NCBI GenBank assembly: GCA_016758965.1
Contig: JAEPRB010000370.1
Coordinates: 1 to 29,475 of the forward strand
DNA: 29,475 nt
Direction of reading: 5' to 3'
Source: Circinella minor
Taxonomy: Eukaryota > Mucoromycota > Mucoromycetes > Mucorales > Lichtheimiaceae
Positions 10,433 to 22,926 of this stretch are shown here, piece by piece. The translations under genes and the position numbers were made by a program. The notes beneath the pieces were generated by a model, which saw nothing but the letters and a program-made list of their open reading frames with translations, searched no databases and was not told the origin of the DNA. Positions within the stretch are counted from its first letter, which is position 1. Each line of letters starts with the position of its first letter.

Positions 10433-12158
10433 ATGTTGGCCGACAAATACATTGGCCTGATTTTGGCCATGAGTTCCAGTTTATTTATTGGCCTCTCTTT
10501 TATCATTACAAAAAAAGGACTTATGAATGCAAAACGACGTCATGGTAACTTTATTTATATATAATCCTTTCGTTTTTTTTCTTTTTTTTTTGTCTTTTTT
10601 AATAATAGATTTCCCCCCTAACAACAATTAACTACTACTATTAAAAAAAATAAAAGGTTCATCAGCTACCGATGGACAACATCATTATCTTCGTAATTGG
10701 ACTTGGTGGGCAGGGATGGGGACAAGTAAGTAATATGAGTAGTATGGCTCGTATTAAATATTAAAAGAGATAAATTGGAACAAAAAGGAAGTTTATGCTA
10801 TTTATGCCATAGCATTTTTATTAATTTCTCACACTATTCATTTTTTAAAAAAAAAAATTGTTAATATGAAACAGTGGCTGTTGGTGAAGTATTGAACTTC
10901 TCGGCATATTCATTTGCACCCGCTATTCTTGTTACCCCACTTGGTTCCTTGAGTGTTATCCTGGGGTAAGGAAAGAAAAGGGGGGAAAGGGGGGGGGAGC
11001 AAGGGCAATGGATGATAAAATGATGGTAGGGATAAGGGAAATTCACCCCTTCCTAAGACTCACATACATAACTTGATTTCTAGAGCAATATTTGCATCTT
11101 TCCTTCTAAATGAAAAATTGGATGCGATTGGAAAAATTGGATGTTTATTATCAGTTGTAGGAGCTGTTGTTATTGTTCTTCATGCTCCTCAAGATCCTGA
11201 TGTGAAAAATATTGATGAACTACTCTTTTATGCTTTACAACCAGGTATTATTATCATACAATAATCACTATACGATATATCTATGAATTGGTATAGAAGA
11301 TAATTTACGCAAAAAAACTTATATAAATTCATTTATTTATTATAATTGTAGCATTTTTGATGTATTGTACATTTGTTATTGTTGTCACATTCTTTATGAT
11401 CTACAAAATGGTACCACGATATGGTACACGAAATCCATTCGTATATATTTCGATTTGTTCGTTGGTTGGTTCGGTTTCAGTCATGGCTATCAAGGCATTT
11501 GGTATTGCAGTAAAACTTACATTTGCTGGCAACAACCAGTTTACTCATCCATCAACATATGCATTTGGTATCGTTGTAGCAGTTTGTATTGTTACTCAAA
11601 TGAATTATTTTAACAAGGCATTGGAAACTTTTTCAACCAACGTGTATGTTTCAAATTACTATAATAATTATAATGGAATGAAAGGATAAAAGAGCAACTT
11701 TTTACTGTTTGAACAAGTGTTTAACTAACATACTGTCGTTATTTTTTTTTCGGTACAATAGCGTTAATCCAATCTATTTTGTTTGTTTCTCAACAGCAAC
11801 CATTACAGCATCAGCAATTCTGTTTCAAGGTTTCAATACCGATGATCCAGTTAATACAGCATCTTTGATTTGTGGATTTGTTATTATTTTTGCTGGTGTT
11901 TATTTATTAGATTCGATCGCACGCGGGAATAATTCTGGATCTCACGAACGATCAGGACGTCATAATGACGAAGAGATATACGACGAAGACGAACGTTTAT
12001 TGTTAAGTGAAGCAACTTTGATGGATAACGAAGAAGCACTTGGATTGACAGAATTCAATGATTCAAATAATAATAATAATAATAATAATTATCATCATCA
12101 TATTACAACACGATCAAGTGGTCATAATACACCATCTTCTCCACGTTCTCCTCGGTGA
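10433..12158 (+). CDS. NIPA: NIPA-family magnesium transporter (6 exons)
   Basis: A multispanning membrane protein of the NIPA/DUF803 family, expected to move Mg2+ across plasma or endosomal/vacuolar membranes. Exons: 10433-10544, 10657-10725, 10875-10965, 11084-11244, 11352-11643, 11762-12158; 373 residues, close to the family's usual size. Family landmarks: N-terminal YIGLILAMSSSLFIGLSFII, KRRHGSSATDGQHHYLRNW, GEVLNFSAYSFAPAILVTPLG, then FLLNEKLDAIGKIGC and VIVLHAPQDP. The last membrane segment is near residues 273-291. The ~80-residue hydrophilic tail carries an acidic dileucine motif, E317-DER-L321-L322, then eight Asn encoded by AAT triplets, three His, and a Ser/Pro/Arg-rich end. In exon 5 the donor GTATGT at 11644 rather than the preceding GTGTAT at 11642 keeps the frame and restores the conserved VVNPIYFV. 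A cluster of G runs lies at and after the third donor. Confidence 0.93.
10963..11005 (+). repeat. Cluster of four G runs spanning the NIPA intron 3 donor
   Basis: G runs of 4, 6, 9 and 3 lie at 10963-10966, 10980-10985, 10989-10997 and 11003-11005, separated by 13, 3 and 5 bases. The first run straddles the exon 3/intron 3 boundary (exon ends at 10965). The spacing would allow a G-quadruplex in the pre-mRNA or non-template strand; folding is inference. It stands out in DNA that is otherwise very AT-rich. Confidence 0.6.
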
Positions 12159-12938
12159 AAAAGAAATAAGGAACAACAAACTCCTTCCACCCCCCCTCCC
12201 ACCTCCCACTTCCCACTTCCCAAAAAAAAATAAGTATATATATATATATATATATTATATAGACAAACCCAAACTTATTTTTTCATTATATATATTTATA
12301 TATATGACTTACGATTATCTCCCTTTTTCTCTTACTTTTTTTTTCGCTATTACATTACATACCATATTCTACTACATTTCTTTGTTTTTTTTTTCACTTA
12401 CTACCCAACACGACTATGTACAAAATCATCACACAAACAAAAAAAAAACCAGGTATAATGAATAATAAGAAACAGTTTTATTATATAATTTAAATATTAT
12501 GGGAAGGAAAAGAAAAGACAAAGTTGTAATATCATATTCTCTATAACTTGATTAATATCATTATAATCTGACTGTATTGAATACAAAATTGAGCATAATA
12601 AGGAACACATCAATTGATCATCTAATATCTTAATTCTTCTCTTTTTTGATGGTATTAGTTTTTTTTATTATTATTATTCTTTTGACAGAGAGTAAAAACG
12701 AGTGACTGAAAACCTATATTTAAGAAAAAAAAATATTGACAGCTGCATGAAAATATATTATGTAATTATCTGAATACAGTAATATCCGCATTATTATTGT
12801 TATTAACCTTTTTATATTCTGCTTGGGTTTCACTAAAAATAATAATAATTTTCTTTTTTTTTAGTTCAAAATTGCTGTACACATATTCACATAATAAAGT
12901 ATAGTAACAAGAACAAACGTGTTGCTATATTATATTCT

Positions 12939-12955
12939 CACACACACACACACAC
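12939..12955. repeat. CA dinucleotide repeat
   Basis: Eight CA units in the non-coding spacer between the NIPA and p150Glued genes. Confidence 0.85.
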
Positions 12956-13453
12956 CTTTTAATGTATATAATAATTAATTGATTCAAACACATTCTTGTA
13001 TGTATTCGTTTCATTTTTCTTTTTTTTTAATACTCCTCATAAAGAACCATGTTACAATAATAATGATCAGCTAAAAGTAGTAAATTTTTAAAATTATCAT
13101 CACAAGCAAAAGGGATTATTTGATGTTTCCAGGGTTATATATATAATATTGATTTTTTTTTTTGGGGGGGGGTAAAGGGGGTTAAAATGATAGTTAATAT
13201 AAATTTTTTTTCAAGTTAACCCTCGTGTGTGTCCCTGAACAAACAATGCCTTTTTAGCAGTGTATTTTTTTTTTAACAAAGCATAATTAAAATAATAATA
13301 ATAGAGAAAAAAAATATTTTATCGGGGTGCTTCTTCTCTCTGACCATGTTATAAAAGTACTTTGTGTTACAATGCTATGTGGGCTCCGCCAAAAGTGTAC
13401 ACTCGCTTTCCCTTTAAAAAAAATGTGTTTTCTTCTTTAACCAAACTCTTTTC

Positions 13454-13475
13454 TTTTTTTTTTTTTTTTTTTTTT
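13454..13475. repeat. T22 homopolymer followed by an A run
   Basis: Twenty-two T residues, then CT and about ten A residues, which could fold back on themselves. The site is about 460 bp upstream of the p150Glued ATG. Its length is likely to be error-prone or polymorphic. Confidence 0.8.
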
Positions 13476-13763
13476 CTAAAAAAAAAACCTTTGTGTTGTT
13501 TTCTGTTGTTTGTTGTGTTTTTTTTTGTGGGGACACTTCTTCTTTAATATTATTTATTTAAAATAGATTTGTTATAAGATAATTTATACAATCTATTTTA
13601 TACTTATTTTGATTGTATATACATAATATATATATATATCTATTATATATTTATATATATACACATATAAATTCTTATTTATTACTGTTTATTGTTATTA
13701 TTTAAGCAGTTTATTCTTTCTATATATCCATATAATATTTCTACCTTTTAACTGTACCCATAA

Positions 13764-13828
13764 CCTTTCTCTTCTCTTCTCTTCTTCTTCTCCGCTCTCT
13801 CTCACACACATATATATATATATATATC
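13764..13828 (+). promoter_or_regulatory. Pyrimidine tract then CA/TA repeat upstream of p150Glued
   Basis: A continuous CT-rich stretch (repeated CTTCT/CTCT) is followed by CACACACA and a TA run, ending about 100 bp before the p150Glued ATG. Pyrimidine tracts just upstream of the transcription start are common in fungal promoters; the assignment here rests on position and composition only. Confidence 0.35.
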
Positions 13829-13930
13829 TACACATAACACTTATTAACACTCAACACAACAAACTTCAACACATATCATTTACACTTCTTTTTTCCTAGT
13901 CATTCATTTTTTAAAAAAACAGTTTGAGTC

Positions 13931-16900
13931 ATGTCCGCAGTCGACAGACACAGACGTCAATCTGTTGTCCTCGGAGCACGCCGAAGTAGTCTTCATAGTA
14001 ATGTGATTAACAATGGAGTATCGACACCTAGTAGCAATAATATATTACCTTCCGATGTTCAGGTCGGGGCTCGAGTACTTGTTCATGGTGAAAATCTTGG
14101 CACTGTTCGTTATGCTGGTACAACGAGTTTTCAAACAGGCAAATGGGTTGGTGTCGAACTTGATGACCAGTTGGGTAAAAACAACGGTGTAGTTCAGGGG
14201 AAACGATACTTTGAATGCCGCTCAAACCATGGCGTTTTTGTTCGTCCTGCACATATTAAAATATTACCACCTTCTTCTAAAAAGGTATATAATTCATTCA
14301 AGTTTTATGCATATATATATATATTTTTAAAAAAAAAAAAAATTGGCGAGTGAAGAAAAGAATACTGTCATATTTAATTTTAAATGGGAATGGGTGGAAT
14401 TCACAATTTATATTAATTTATATATTTAGGATGGACCAGCATCACCTCGATCGGATCGAAATAGTGATTCACCTCAAAAACCACAACAACAGGATCCAGG
14501 TCGTGCTGTCAAAGCAGCTGCTCGTCGTTCAATGACACAACCACCAACACAACAAACTACTCTTGCAAAACGACGTGCTTCCATGGCAGCTTCTAGTATA
14601 GAATCTCGTCAAACAGCATCACCTTCATCACGAGCTACTCGAGTTCCTGCACAACAAACAAAACAATCTACTACGACAACAACAACCGGACGTAGACCCT
14701 CATCTTATGTATCACCTACTTCTGCAAAATCTACAGCTACTACACGAGCACCAGCGAGTCGTGCAACGGCTGTTCCTGGAACAAGTCGTGCAACGGCTAC
14801 ACCAACAGCAACAAAGACGAGTGGAACTCTTTCTAGAGCTGCTACAACCGGTAGTGCCCCAGTGAGACGAAAAAGTATGTATGCCAACAGTAAAGATGCA
14901 CCAACACGGCCACGATCTGGTACTATAGGAGCAACATCTATACGTGAACAGTCAGCGGCAGCAAAAGCAGCTGCTCGTGAAAAGGCAGCCAGAGAAGCAG
15001 AAGAAGCTCGTGCGGCAGAAGAAAAAGCTCGTAAACAAGCTGAAGAAGAAGCTAAACGAGAAGCAGAAGAACAAGAAGCAAAAGAACTTGCATTAAGAGC
15101 TGAACGTGAACGACAATTAGAACAACTTCGAGTTCGTCAACGACAAGAAATGTTATTGCGAGTTCAAAGACAGCAACAACAACAACAGCAACAAGAGGAG
15201 GAACAAGAATCAGCAGACGACGACGATGGTGATGATGATGATGACAGTAGTGAAAGTATGGGTCATCATGGAGATATCGACGATGATGATGATGACGACG
15301 ATGATGATGACGATAATCGTACTCCATCTCAGATTGATACAGAAGAGGATTCATCGGATAAAGATACACCTGCAACACCAGCAGATCAAGATGCTGATGA
15401 AAGAATGGTGAAAGATTGTAATCCTGGTCACTCACAACCACAAAGACATCAACCTGCTTATGGTGCTCTTGCTGCTACTATGCCCATTAGTAAATCCGAT
15501 CAGGTAAATATTAAAAAAAAAACTCTTATTTTATCAAAATTCTTTTTTTTTTTCATAACTAAATTTATTATTATTATTTTGTTTTCAGGTTGTTCCTCTT
15601 AAAGATTATGAGGAGTTGCGGTTTAAATTAAAAATTCTGGAAACAAAACGACAAGAAGATCGTGAACGATACCGTGAACATGAAAAAATTAAAGAAGAAG
15701 CTCAACAATTTTTGACATTACGCAATAAACTTCAAGGTATATAAAGTTATTATTATAACTTAATTTTAATTTTGTCTGACAGTTCTCTTTTCTTTTCTTT
15801 CTATAGATAAAATTGCAGAATTACAAAAAGATCTTCGAGATACCAAACGCGAGTTAAAAGATACAGCATCCGATAAAGAATCATTAGAATCAAAATACAA
15901 TGAAATGGCAGATTCATTAGAAATGATGACATTGGATAAAGAAGTTGCTGAAGAACGTGCTGAAGTATTACAACAAGAAGTTGATATTCTTAAAGATAAG
16001 ATTGAGGAAATTAGCGTTGATTTGGATGTCTTGAAACGTGAAGCTGGTATATTATACTTTCTTATTATTTAATGGATGATAACCAATATAAATATATTGA
16101 ACAATTGATTTATAATCATATTAATATTATCCAAATAGACATTTTAAATCGACCACCTAATCCTGATGGTGATGGTAATGATCAAGCACGAAACTCTTTG
16201 GAAATTGTTCAGCTTGAAAGACATAATGAACGATTGAGAGAGGCATTAATTCGGTAAAAAAAAAAATAGAAGATGAATATAGTAGTATCCTAGCACTTTA
16301 CTGATTTTATATTGCTATCAAAATTTATTAGTTTGAGAGACGCAACAAATGAACAAGAAATTGATTTGAATTTACAAATTAAGGAACTTGAAAATGAAAA
16401 CTATGAACTTGCCGAAATTAAAGGTAAAAAAGATACTAGATAATCTTATTCGTGTCATAGAAGAATATCTCATATTTGTTCTATTTTATTTAATTTTTGT
16501 TCACTTATACATTTAACAAAAATCACATTAGTCCAATATGATAAAGTCAAGGAAAAATTGGATACTACCGAAAGTCAAATTGAAGATTTACGTCAACGAC
16601 TGGATGATGCTTTGGGTGCTGAAGAAATGGTTGAACAGCTTACAGAAAAGAATCTCGCTCTTACAGAACAATTGGAAGAAATTCAAGCTGGTAATGAAGA
16701 TCTTGAAGCACTCAAAGAACTTGCCGATGAACTTGAAGAAAACCATGTCGAAACCGAAAAACAACTCCAAGCCGAAATTGGTATGTAACATTGGAGATAA
16801 CAGGATAGGAGAAGAAAAAAAGCAATATTAAACAAAAAATATATATATTTATTTCTGTAGATCATCGTGATATGCTTTTACGTGAACAACTTGAAAGATT

Positions 16901-19900
16901 ACGCTCTTCTGAAGAAACAAATGCAGATTATGAGGCAACCATCCAACAGTTTAGAGAACTTGTTCAGCATTTACAAAGGTAAATAATGTAATTCATGATA
17001 TTTATTAAAAATAGAATGACCGACATATAACACTAATTATATTGGGTAAAAATTAATTACGCAGTGATCTAGACCATCTACGCCAAAGGGAGAAAGACCA
17101 ACAATCTGAAAACCATAGTTTAGCTAGTCAATCACAAACAATGATGTCACTTAATATGCAATTACAATCAACTGTTATGAAAGCTCAAGCAAAGGCTATT
17201 GATTTGGAACTCCGTAAACTCGAAGCAGCTCAAGCAAATGATCGTCTTAGTTACACGCAGGTAAATATTTATTCATGATTTCAAGTGACCAAAACTAATA
17301 GACAAAATTATATGGATATTAATTGCTATTTTTTGTTTATTAGCCTTATTTACCAGATGCTTTCTTTAAGACTGAAAATGATCCCATCTCATGTTTGTTA
17401 TTATTCAAACGTTTGGCATACAAGTCTGAAATTATTATCAAACATCTTGATCAAACACATCCAATCAGTGAAAAGATCATGGATAATGTATCTGAAAGTT
17501 TGGTTTCCGTCTGTGAGGTAATGTATACTTATGAAAACAACTTATGAAATGCAATAAAAAAATGAGCTTATTAACTGATAGCGATCAATCATATATTATT
17601 CTAGTTACGACAAAAAGCAGCATGGATGGGTGATTTGGCTAAACGATTTGTTACATTCGTTAAACATTGTACGCCAGAAGAATTCTCAAAGATGGCGCGT
17701 GTATATCATGACTTGGTTGGTTCTGAACGAAGGTAAACAAAGACAGGATATTATAACGTATATCTCATTCAAAGATGCTTACAACTCGTTACTAATTTTT
17801 TTTATAGATTAAATGCTCTTGTTGAGTTCTTTAGAACTGAAGAATCCAACGATGCTGAATCTGTAATGGATCTTCAAAGGTAAAAATAATACCATATATA
17901 GATATGTTTAAAAAAAAAGAATGCCTTCGATAAATTCATTCTTTCAACTAATTTTTGCATAATTATATAGAATTATTGCTCATTTGGAACATTTGGCAGA
18001 AATTTATCTCGTACAAAGTAGTGATACTGGCAATGCTGATTTATTCTTTAGTTTGACCAGAGCATTTGACATGAATTCTGATAAGATGATGGTCGAACTG
18101 ACATTTGTGAAACAAATTGTTTACAATGCATTCAAAACTGGTGGTAAGAAATGATCTATTAGGCTTTCCCTTTCTGTGATTATATGGTGACTGAGAATTC
18201 AAATTACTAAAATGATTCTTTTTTTTTTAAGGCATGAATATTGTTGAAGGCCAAGAACGTCTTGACTATGATTATATGGAACCTCTTGGACGTCTTGTGT
18301 CTGAAACTAAGAGCTGTAAGATGGTTGCCAAGTAAGTATATTATCTTTTTTTTTTCGTTTCTACCGTTCTTTGCGAAAGTTTTATTTAGTAAGACTTATT
18401 CCATATTTTTTTCTGCTAGAAAATTATTACGTCAATTGGATGATCTTGCAGAGCAAGCGTTAACACCCAAGGCAGAACATTTACATCGGTTCAGAACCAT
18501 GTATGCATTGAGTGCTAAATTGAGTCAATTCTGTTTTGAGGTAAATATAAAATAATAATGTCTTTTTACTTGTTCAGGATGATGATTATATGAATTAACA
18601 TACAATAATAATATATAATTAGACATTGAAACAAATACTTGGTTACCTTGACAATAAGCGTACCAACCGAGGAGAAATTAGTTTGGATGAAATTCAACGT
18701 CTTATTTATAATAAGAGTGATGATATTCTCGATATTTCTGAGACTACCATGTGGGATGGTTGCTTAAAGATGCTTAAATCACTTTCGAGCGAACTTGGTA
18801 CCACGTTAAAGAGAATTGAACATGATAATCGTATGGACAAGAGTAAGTATAATGACTATAAAAACATTTTCATTTCTATCATTTCTGTATAGGATTGAAA
18901 ATATAGGACAGAAATAGACTAACAGTTGTTCTGTTTTTTTTTTTTAAAAAAAAAAAAAAACTAGTTGCTACGGGTATTCCACCGTGGGTCCAACGTGCTT
19001 CAGATATGAAAGCAGAGGTCGTTATTAATCACGACATGGAACGAAAGCTTCAACAACATAGTGAAGAAATCTTTAAATTGATTAAGGATATCAAAGCAAA
19101 GGTAAACTTTTTATTTTTGAAAAAATCACATCTACACAGACATTACAGTATATATATACGAATGGGAACCCGATTTTTATTTGTTACAAACTTTTTTTTT
19201 TGTGATTTCTAGGATCAAGCATTACAAGAAGCTAATATTCGAGTCGAAGTACTTGAACGACGTATGGAAGCTGCTAAAAAAGATACAGATCAATTCCATG
19301 CACTTGAAGAAAGTCTTGAAAAAGCCAAGGCTCAAACACAAATGTATAGTGAAGCTATGGAGAATTTACAAACTGAGTATGAAGGACTTGAACAAGAAAA
19401 TATTCAACTCAAAAAAGCAGCAGCTGCACAAAAAGAAGATAAACGACTTTCTATGCCTCGTAAACCAAGTCCATTTGAAACGAGTATGGAAGAAGATTCT
19501 ATTGTGGGAGATTTATCTGATGCTGGTGAATATGCTGATATGCACCATCATGTAAGTACAAAAAAAAAAAAGGTGTCGCACGACAAACTGAATCTTATGA
19601 ATATCAAAACATAAACAACATGAAATTTTGTTTACTTATATCTTCACAATAAATAAATTTTATACATAGATGGAAATTCTCAAGGCTGGTATTCGATATC
19701 TTCGAGCCGAAAACGCGCATCTTAAGGGTTGTGATCTTGCTCGTTCACTTAAACTAGAACAGTTACCTCCTGTACAACGAGCATCATCATCTAAATATAG
19801 TGCTGATGAAGATGAAGAACAAGATGAAGAAAATAGCGCTGATGATGAAGAAGAAAAAGAAAATAAACAACCCGAAGCACGCGATATGATGCGTTCGCTT

Positions 19901-20406
19901 GCAACAGAGACTCGAGTCTTATTAAAGGATTTAAGAACTGCTACTTCAACACCTAAGGTTGTCGCTCTAAATGAGTGTGGTACTTCTGGAGAATGGCGTA
20001 GCATGAAAAAGACTCCCAACTATCAATACCAAACACAACAGTCAGTGTTGTACACGCTTAAGCAACGTAGTGAACAGCTCAAGAACAAATTAAAGCAACT
20101 TCAATACAGTACAACAACAACTGACAATGAGACGATGATACATGGAGCAATACAGGTAATAATGATAATAACTTGCTCGTACTACTTTTTAAAAAAAAAT
20201 TATAACGGATCTAATTAATATTTATGCTCTGTATAATATAATAGCCATTACAACGTCCATTAAATTACTTGACGCAATCGATCGCTCAAGTCAAGATACC
20301 CCGCTTGTCGAGTAACGTCATCAATACAAGTAGCAGTCGTCGTCACTGCATTCAATTAACAAGTGCCGCTGAATTCGAGCGCATCCATAGCATTTTTATC
20401 CGTTGA
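13931..20406 (+). CDS. DCTN1: Dynactin large subunit p150Glued (20 exons)
   Basis: Links dynein to microtubules and raises its processivity. Exons: 13931-14284, 14430-15503, 15589-15736, 15807-16046, 16139-16253, 16332-16423, 16532-16780, 16861-16978, 17065-17260, 17344-17517, 17605-17732, 17808-17879, 17971-18143, 18232-18331, 18420-18540, 18623-18842, 18965-19101, 19213-19551, 19670-20155, 20245-20406; 1565 residues. CAP-Gly spans about 44-111, with GKNNG (82-86) in place of GKNDG and GVFVRPAHI at its end. Residues 119-285 are basic and Ser/Thr-rich, as expected for a second microtubule-binding region. An Ala/Glu/Arg helix (289-366), eight Gln and an Asp-rich run (381-415) follow. Coiled coil 1 (about 480-860) keeps the family pattern TLDKEVAEERAEVLQQEV and ALGAEEMVEQL, with a Pro/Gly hinge. 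The inter-coil domain starts at PYLPDAFFKTE (863), and coiled coil 2 covers about 1195-1350. It is longer than human p150 (1278). Confidence 0.95.
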
Positions 20407-22926
20407 TTTTTATTATTGCATCATCTACTATGATTTTTCCCCCTTTTTTTATTATTATTTTTATTATTATTATTCTTATTGACAACAAACACCTACTTAT
20501 CAAATTCCATTTTTACGACCCACACCTTATTTTTTATATATACATATGTAGAATATTTTTTTTCCTTTATATGAATAACAACTCTTTTTTTATAGCCACT
20601 TTACATAACACAATTGAACCTGTTTGGATGATTTCAATCATGATAATTGACGATAAGATATTACATAATAAGCTTAGTTTTTGAAGTTGTTTTCTTATTA
20701 TGACTTTGCAAACAGAGTATTTTGATTATCTTATTAAGACTATAATAATATATATATATATATGAGAAAAAATATTATTTCATTACTTGATTATTATTAT
20801 CTGTAATGACACAACACTACTTTTATCAAAAACTGTTTTTGTATTATTTGATAAACAGAGGTTGTTTAAAAACGGCTGTAGAATTTAATTAGGGAAAAGA
20901 GGTTCCTGCGGTATACTGGATCAATATAATAAGAAAGCGATTGATATACCACCGGTTGAATAATTTAAGCAACTAAATCATTAAAAGCATCATATTTTCA
21001 ATGCTAAAAAAAACTATATACTGGTATTTCTCTGTTAAGATAAAAATCCAATGATTTAAGCATACAGTAACATGACAACGATTATTACTATATACATGTT
21101 AATGAACTTCAAACTACATAAAGTAGCTCATTTTATAATTGTTACTTGTAAAAACATTACTAATTGTTTTTCGGGCACATTCCTTGGATACACCTCTCAA
21201 AAATATTCTTACGTAGACACATCCGCTAATAACAGCTTTAAATGAAAAACAGATATTTGGCGCAGCAATATGTGTGTCCAAGGTTGTGTGGGTAGTAACA
21301 TATATATAATACGCTATCAAAGCATGTCGTCAAGGTAATATTAGTTAGCATAATAAATTATTTCATTTATAAAAGCTATTTTTTTTATTTGTATACGTAG
21401 CATGTTCGCTGGAAGCTGGAATTGGTAGATCTGACTCATGAAACAAAAGGTAAACGGTTTAACAAAAGACACATATTATAACAACTATTGTAGAGCCCTA
21501 CAACATTACTTACTATTTTTTTATTTGTACTAAATTACTTTTCGAAAGTTATTATTATCCTGCGCAGTCATATATTATTTTTAATTTCAATAAATATATA
21601 ATAACATTCATGATATCACAAGTTATATTTTGAGCGTATAGATAAACTGATTAAATGTTTGTTGCTGGTTGGTTGATGCTACCAATTTGAAATCGTTTTT
21701 CTTTCTTCGCTTCACAACGTAAGTTTTATATATCGTTTTATTGTTATCTTTTTTAATCAAAGCTATTGAGCTTCATTCATGTAGTGCTCTGCAGCAAGGC
21801 TAATTCATGCCAGTTAGTGAACAGATTGGTTAAAATAGAAAGGATAATGAGAGGGGGGAATTGACGTAATTTGAAAAGGAACACAAATTTACATACCATC
21901 ATTATCATCATTCAAAAATAATGGATCTTTTTACCACCTTACATTTTCGTCATATCCCATAAACCCTTCACCTTTCTTGGTTGTGGTCTAGATGGTTCTT
22001 CTCGCCCTACAATTATTTCTTTCTTATCTTTATCAATGATTATATTTTCTTTTATAGTTATATTTGATCTTACGTATAATAAATACACACAATATATAAA
22101 AGATATAAAGAAAACCTACAAGCTTATAATGATGTTCTATGTGTTATAAAAGAATGGATCCTATAATCATATTATATATTATTTCGTCTGGATAGTTAAT
22201 AATAATCTCATTCATTTAAAGTAAAGTCAACAATTAAATCAACAATCACTACCTTAAAAACCAGGAGTGATGAAAAAAAAAAAAAAAGATAGTTTTTGTA
22301 CAACCAAACGGAAACAAACTCCGTATACTTGAAATCATTCCATCTTCAAAATCATGCACCTAGCCCAGGCACAAATAATGAACAGAGAGACCTGGCTCGA
22401 TAGTAACTACCTGTGACACTATTGACGGAACCAAAAAAAAAACAACTTGGTGCTTTTTCAAGTGTGTGTATATGTAATAACTTTTTTAACTTTTCCACTT
22501 TCAAAAAAAAAAGCTCTGTCTCTTTTCCCTCCGCCCTGCTTTTTTTTTTTTTCTTTATTTTGACTTTTCGTTCTTCTTTTTATTAAAGTTGTGCGTTATT
22601 TTTAAGAACGTTTTTTTAAAATACAACAACAAACATAATATACTTTTTTAATTATCAAGGAAACAAAAGAAAAGAAAGAAAAAGTTGTTTTCGCGTTCCT
22701 TCCTTTTTCCATAATTTATAACCAAGTCTTTTTTTTTTTAATTGATTATTTCTGAGACAACAGGTACGCATTAACCCAAGACTTCTATTTATGCAAAACA
22801 TTATACGAACCATCAAATTAGGGGGGGGAAGCAAAAGAAATTAAAGTGGCAAAAATAGAAAAGAGAAATTTCATATTCTAATCTCTGTAAATGTATACTG
22901 GATGTATTAGAATTTAGATAACTTAA
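20407..22926. other. Intergenic region of 2.5 kb between p150Glued and kinesin-1
   Basis: It holds the p150Glued 3' UTR (T-rich, 20407-20600) and the kinesin promoter and leader. From about 22430 to 22740 it is rich in T and A homopolymers, and a G8 run occurs at about 22821-22828. The minus-strand 68-codon ORF at 21114-21320 has reasonable-looking composition but no start context, motif or splice partner that I can support. No tRNA or other RNA gene was recognised. Confidence 0.55.

Larger units (their letters stand above)
12159..13930. other. Intergenic region between NIPA and p150Glued
   Basis: It contains the NIPA 3' UTR, beginning with a C-rich stretch (12181-12220) and TA repeats (12233-12256), and the p150Glued promoter. 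Simple sequence dominates: a CA run at 12939-12955, T11 followed by G9 and G5 at 13153-13181, T22 at 13454-13475 followed by CT and a run of As, and TA repeats near 13627-13665. ORFs at 12058-12465 and 13362-13547 are translations of simple sequence and are not accepted. No gene was found. Confidence 0.6.

Noticed and set aside
11642..11643. GTGTAT as the donor of NIPA intron 5
   Set aside because: Using it breaks the frame; the donor two bases later (GTATGT) restores the conserved VVNPIYFV.
12058..12465. 135-codon plus-strand ORF with a long Ile run
   Set aside because: A shifted reading of the NIPA Asn repeat continuing into 3' UTR simple sequence.
15052..15441. 129-codon minus-strand His-rich ORF
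   Set aside because: Antisense translation of the Asp-rich GAT/GAC repeats in p150Glued exon 2.
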